From: Chitinophagaceae bacterium
Lineage (GTDB): Bacteria > Bacteroidota > Bacteroidia > Chitinophagales > Chitinophagaceae
Assembly: GCA_004028795.1 (NCBI GenBank)
Contig: SAIW01000001.1
Coordinates: 1-42,504, forward strand
Reading direction: 5' to 3'
DNA length: 42,504 nt
In this document: positions 41,154 through 42,504 of the stretch, in pieces
How the letters are laid out: every line of letters starts with the position of its first letter
How positions within the stretch are numbered: position 1 is the first letter of the stretch
Notes under the pieces: model-generated
Told to the model about the DNA's origin: nothing
What the model saw: only the letters and a program-made list of their open reading frames with translations
The model's database searches: none
Made by a program: the position numbers and the translations under genes

Positions 41154-41600
41154 AAACACAGAGGAAAGGAGCAAAAGAAAAACATGGAAGTACAAGAGAT
41201 AACCGGAAAAATTATAGAATCTGCAATTCTTGTTCACAATGAATTAGGTCCCGGATTATTGGAAAGTGTTTACGAAACATGCTTGGCTGAAGTGCTTTCT
41301 GAAAATGGTTTATTTGTTAAAAGGCAGCAATCTCTTCCTGTAATTTTCAGAGGTAAAGAAATTGATATGAGCTTTCGAATAGATTTATTAGTTAATGATA
41401 CTGTAATAGTTGAATTGAAAGCTATAGAAACCATATTACCTATTCATGAAGCTCAACTCTTTACTTATTTAAAGCTTTCAAAGAAAAATGTTGGTCTTTT
41501 AATTAATTTCAATGTAAAGCTATTAAAGGCAGGGCCTAAAAGAATAGTTATTGATTTTAATAAACCATATTGAAATAAATTGCTTCATTGCCCTGTGTTT
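41154..41600. repeat. AAACACAG/CTGTGTTT inverted repeat enclosing the GxxExxY gene
   Basis: AAACACAG (41154-41161, followed by AGG) and CCCTGTGTTT (41591-41600) are inverse and stand immediately outside the GxxExxY gene. The left end shares CACAGAG with the free-standing palindromic repeat at 18149-18234. The gene sits where the loop of such a repeat would be. Confidence 0.5.
41184..41573 (+). CDS. GxxExxY family protein (PDDEXK_3-like)
   Basis: From MEVQEITGKII at 41184 the protein has 129 residues. It carries the name-giving motif G24-L-L-E27-S-V-Y30, and the PD-(D/E)xK-like triad D67 with E77-x-K79 in RIDLLVNDTVIVELKAIE. YLKLSKKNVGLLINFN at the C-terminus is also characteristic. The fold suggests a nuclease, but the family's biological role is not established to my knowledge. 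The TTG start at 41151 would translate the CACAGAG repeat into a basic tail (KHRGKEQKKN) and is less likely. The gene follows polA and is enclosed by a short inverted repeat, suggesting that it arrived with a repeat element. Confidence 0.88.
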   Translation: MEVQEITGKIIESAILVHNELGPGLLESVYETCLAEVLSENGLFVKRQQSLPVIFRGKEIDMSFRIDLLVNDTVIVELKAIETILPIHEAQLFTYLKLSKKNVGLLINFNVKLLKAGPKRIVIDFNKPY

Positions 41601-41613
41601 AAAATAATTTTAT

Positions 41614-42234
41614 ATGTCATCCTATAATCCAAAAATAGATGCGTACATAGAAAAGGCACAACCTTTTGCACAACCTGTTTTAGAACATTTAAGAGAGTTG
41701 GTTCATAGAGTTTGCCCTGATGTAGAAGAAAAAATAAAATGGGGTTTCCCGCATTTCGATTATAAGGGTGAAATGATGTGTGCTATGGCTTCATTCAAAC
41801 AACATTGTTCATTCGGTTTTTGGAAAGCATCTTTGATGAAAGACCCCGTATTAATTGAAATGGCTAAAACAGAAGTAGCGATGGGGCATCTGGGAAAAAT
41901 TACTTCATTAAAAGATTTGCCTTCAGAAAAAAAATTAACTGCGTGGATTAAAGAAGCGATGAAACTTAATGATGACGGAATTAAAATTGTAAAAGCTCCT
42001 GTAGTTAAGAAAGAATATATCGCTCCTGATTACATTACAAAAGAGATTAAGAAAGATAAAAAGGCTTTTGCCGTTTGGGATGCTTTTGCACCAAGTCACA
42101 GAAAAGAATATGCTATGTGGATTGATGAAGCCAAAACAGAAGAAACAAAAGCAAAAAGAATTAATCAAACAATAGAATGGGTTGCAGAAGGCAAATCACG
42201 TAATTGGCAATACATGAGTAAAAACAAGAAATAA
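41614..42234 (+). CDS. DUF1801/YdeI-family protein
   Basis: The 206-residue soluble protein has a DUF1801 (YdhG-like) N-terminal part (about 15-110, with VEEKIKWGFPHFDYKG and SFGFWKASLM). A C-terminal YdeI/OmpD-associated segment has AFAVWDAFAPSHRKEYAMWIDEAKTEETKAKRI. These proteins are widespread and small; links to envelope stress or antimicrobial resistance have been proposed for YdeI relatives. No enzymatic residues can be pointed to. It follows the GxxExxY gene after 40 bases and is tail-to-tail with the partial DUF2480 gene. Confidence 0.88.
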   Translation: MSSYNPKIDAYIEKAQPFAQPVLEHLRELVHRVCPDVEEKIKWGFPHFDYKGEMMCAMASFKQHCSFGFWKASLMKDPVLIEMAKTEVAMGHLGKITSLKDLPSEKKLTAWIKEAMKLNDDGIKIVKAPVVKKEYIAPDYITKEIKKDKKAFAVWDAFAPSHRKEYAMWIDEAKTEETKAKRINQTIEWVAEGKSRNWQYMSKNKK

Positions 42235-42235
42235 T

Positions 42236-42504
42236 TTATTTCTTTTTATAAATCGGTACTGTACTGCAAGGCTCTCCGTACATAATACTTTTAACCACTG
42301 GTCTTAATTTATTGGTAATGGCAACATAAGCAGCTTCAGGTATAGCTACCTCTCCGCAACCTTTTACAACTATGCGTTTATCTTCATAATCATTTGTGTT
42401 AATGGCTTCTATTCTTTTCTGTAAAACAGTTTCAATTAATTTTTTTTCATCTCCAAAAACAACTTCTTTGGCAACCGGTTGTAAATAACTTGCAGCCAGC
42501 ATGT
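42236..42504 (-). CDS. DUF2480 family protein, 5' part outside the window
   Basis: The C-terminal 88 residues of a minus-strand gene are present, including LAASYLQPVAKEVVFGDE, RIVVKGCGEVAIPEAAYVAI and GEPCSTVPIYKKK, which I recognise as the DUF2480 C-terminus. Family proteins are about twice as long, so the Met at 42502 is internal and the real start lies beyond the window. Two Cys near the end (in KGCGEV and GEPCST) resemble a possible metal site. DUF2480 is found almost only in Bacteroidota and has no known function. Confidence 0.8.
   Translation of the reverse strand, partial: MLAASYLQPVAKEVVFGDEKKLIETVLQKRIEAINTNDYEDKRIVVKGCGEVAIPEAAYVAITNKLRPVVKSIMYGEPCSTVPIYKKK

Overview
The window looks like chromosomal DNA of a Bacteroidota member, most likely from the Chitinophagaceae or a close relative. 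The grounds are AT-rich coding sequence with TTA/AAA/GAT-biased codons, few recognisable Shine-Dalgarno sites, several promoters of the Bacteroidota form TTTG-N19-21-TAnnTTTG, and typical families: a TonB-plug surface protein, a DUF5916 outer-membrane protein, DUF2480, an ECF sigma/anti-sigma pair and a KdnB-type Kdo oxidase. The placement is inferred from protein families; there is no rRNA or tRNA in the window.

Layout. 1-2.9 kb (minus strand): a gene cut by the edge, an SCO copper chaperone, a MORN/TonB-C protein and KdnB. 3-8.5 kb (plus): a plug-domain surface protein, then 5-oxoprolinase subunits PxpC and PxpA with an NRAMP-like transporter; PxpB is not present. 8.5-16.5 kb: an SDR, a YjjG-type nucleotidase, a Lys/Cys-rich exported peptide, phosphatidylserine decarboxylase, aldehyde dehydrogenase plus glutathione peroxidase, DUF2809, an orphan ParA, an esterase, a small carboxypeptidase-regulatory-like protein and a MerC protein with a Fur/Zur-like operator. 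16.7-23.8 kb: an exported M20 amidohydrolase, LysS, PpiD and NadA.

23.8-28.5 kb is the accessory part. Two gene blocks are inserted there: NTF2-like + unknown + PLD nuclease, and a single HEPN-like gene. A Crp/Fnr regulator and an AhpD-like gene, with a CRP-type palindrome between them, lie between the blocks. Both blocks have the same outer flanks (a diverged ~118-bp repeat on one side and CAATGTC palindromes on the other) and short inner inverted repeats immediately around the cargo. The inner repeat differs between blocks but is self-complementary within each (GTTAGCGGT/ACCGCTAAC and GTTGTGGGCC/GGCCCACAAC). This resembles a gene-cassette system with no integrase or transposase in view, and it is the best candidate for something undescribed here.

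28.5-42.5 kb: a class-C beta-lactamase-like hydrolase, an anti-sigma/ECF sigma pair divergent from two exported amidohydrolases, a DUF5916 protein, PolA, a GxxExxY protein enclosed by short inverted repeats, a DUF1801/YdeI protein and a partial DUF2480 gene. A dispersed ~80-105-bp palindromic repeat (GTCATTTCGA type) occurs five times. One copy supplies the end of pxpA and an upstream ATG for the transporter gene.
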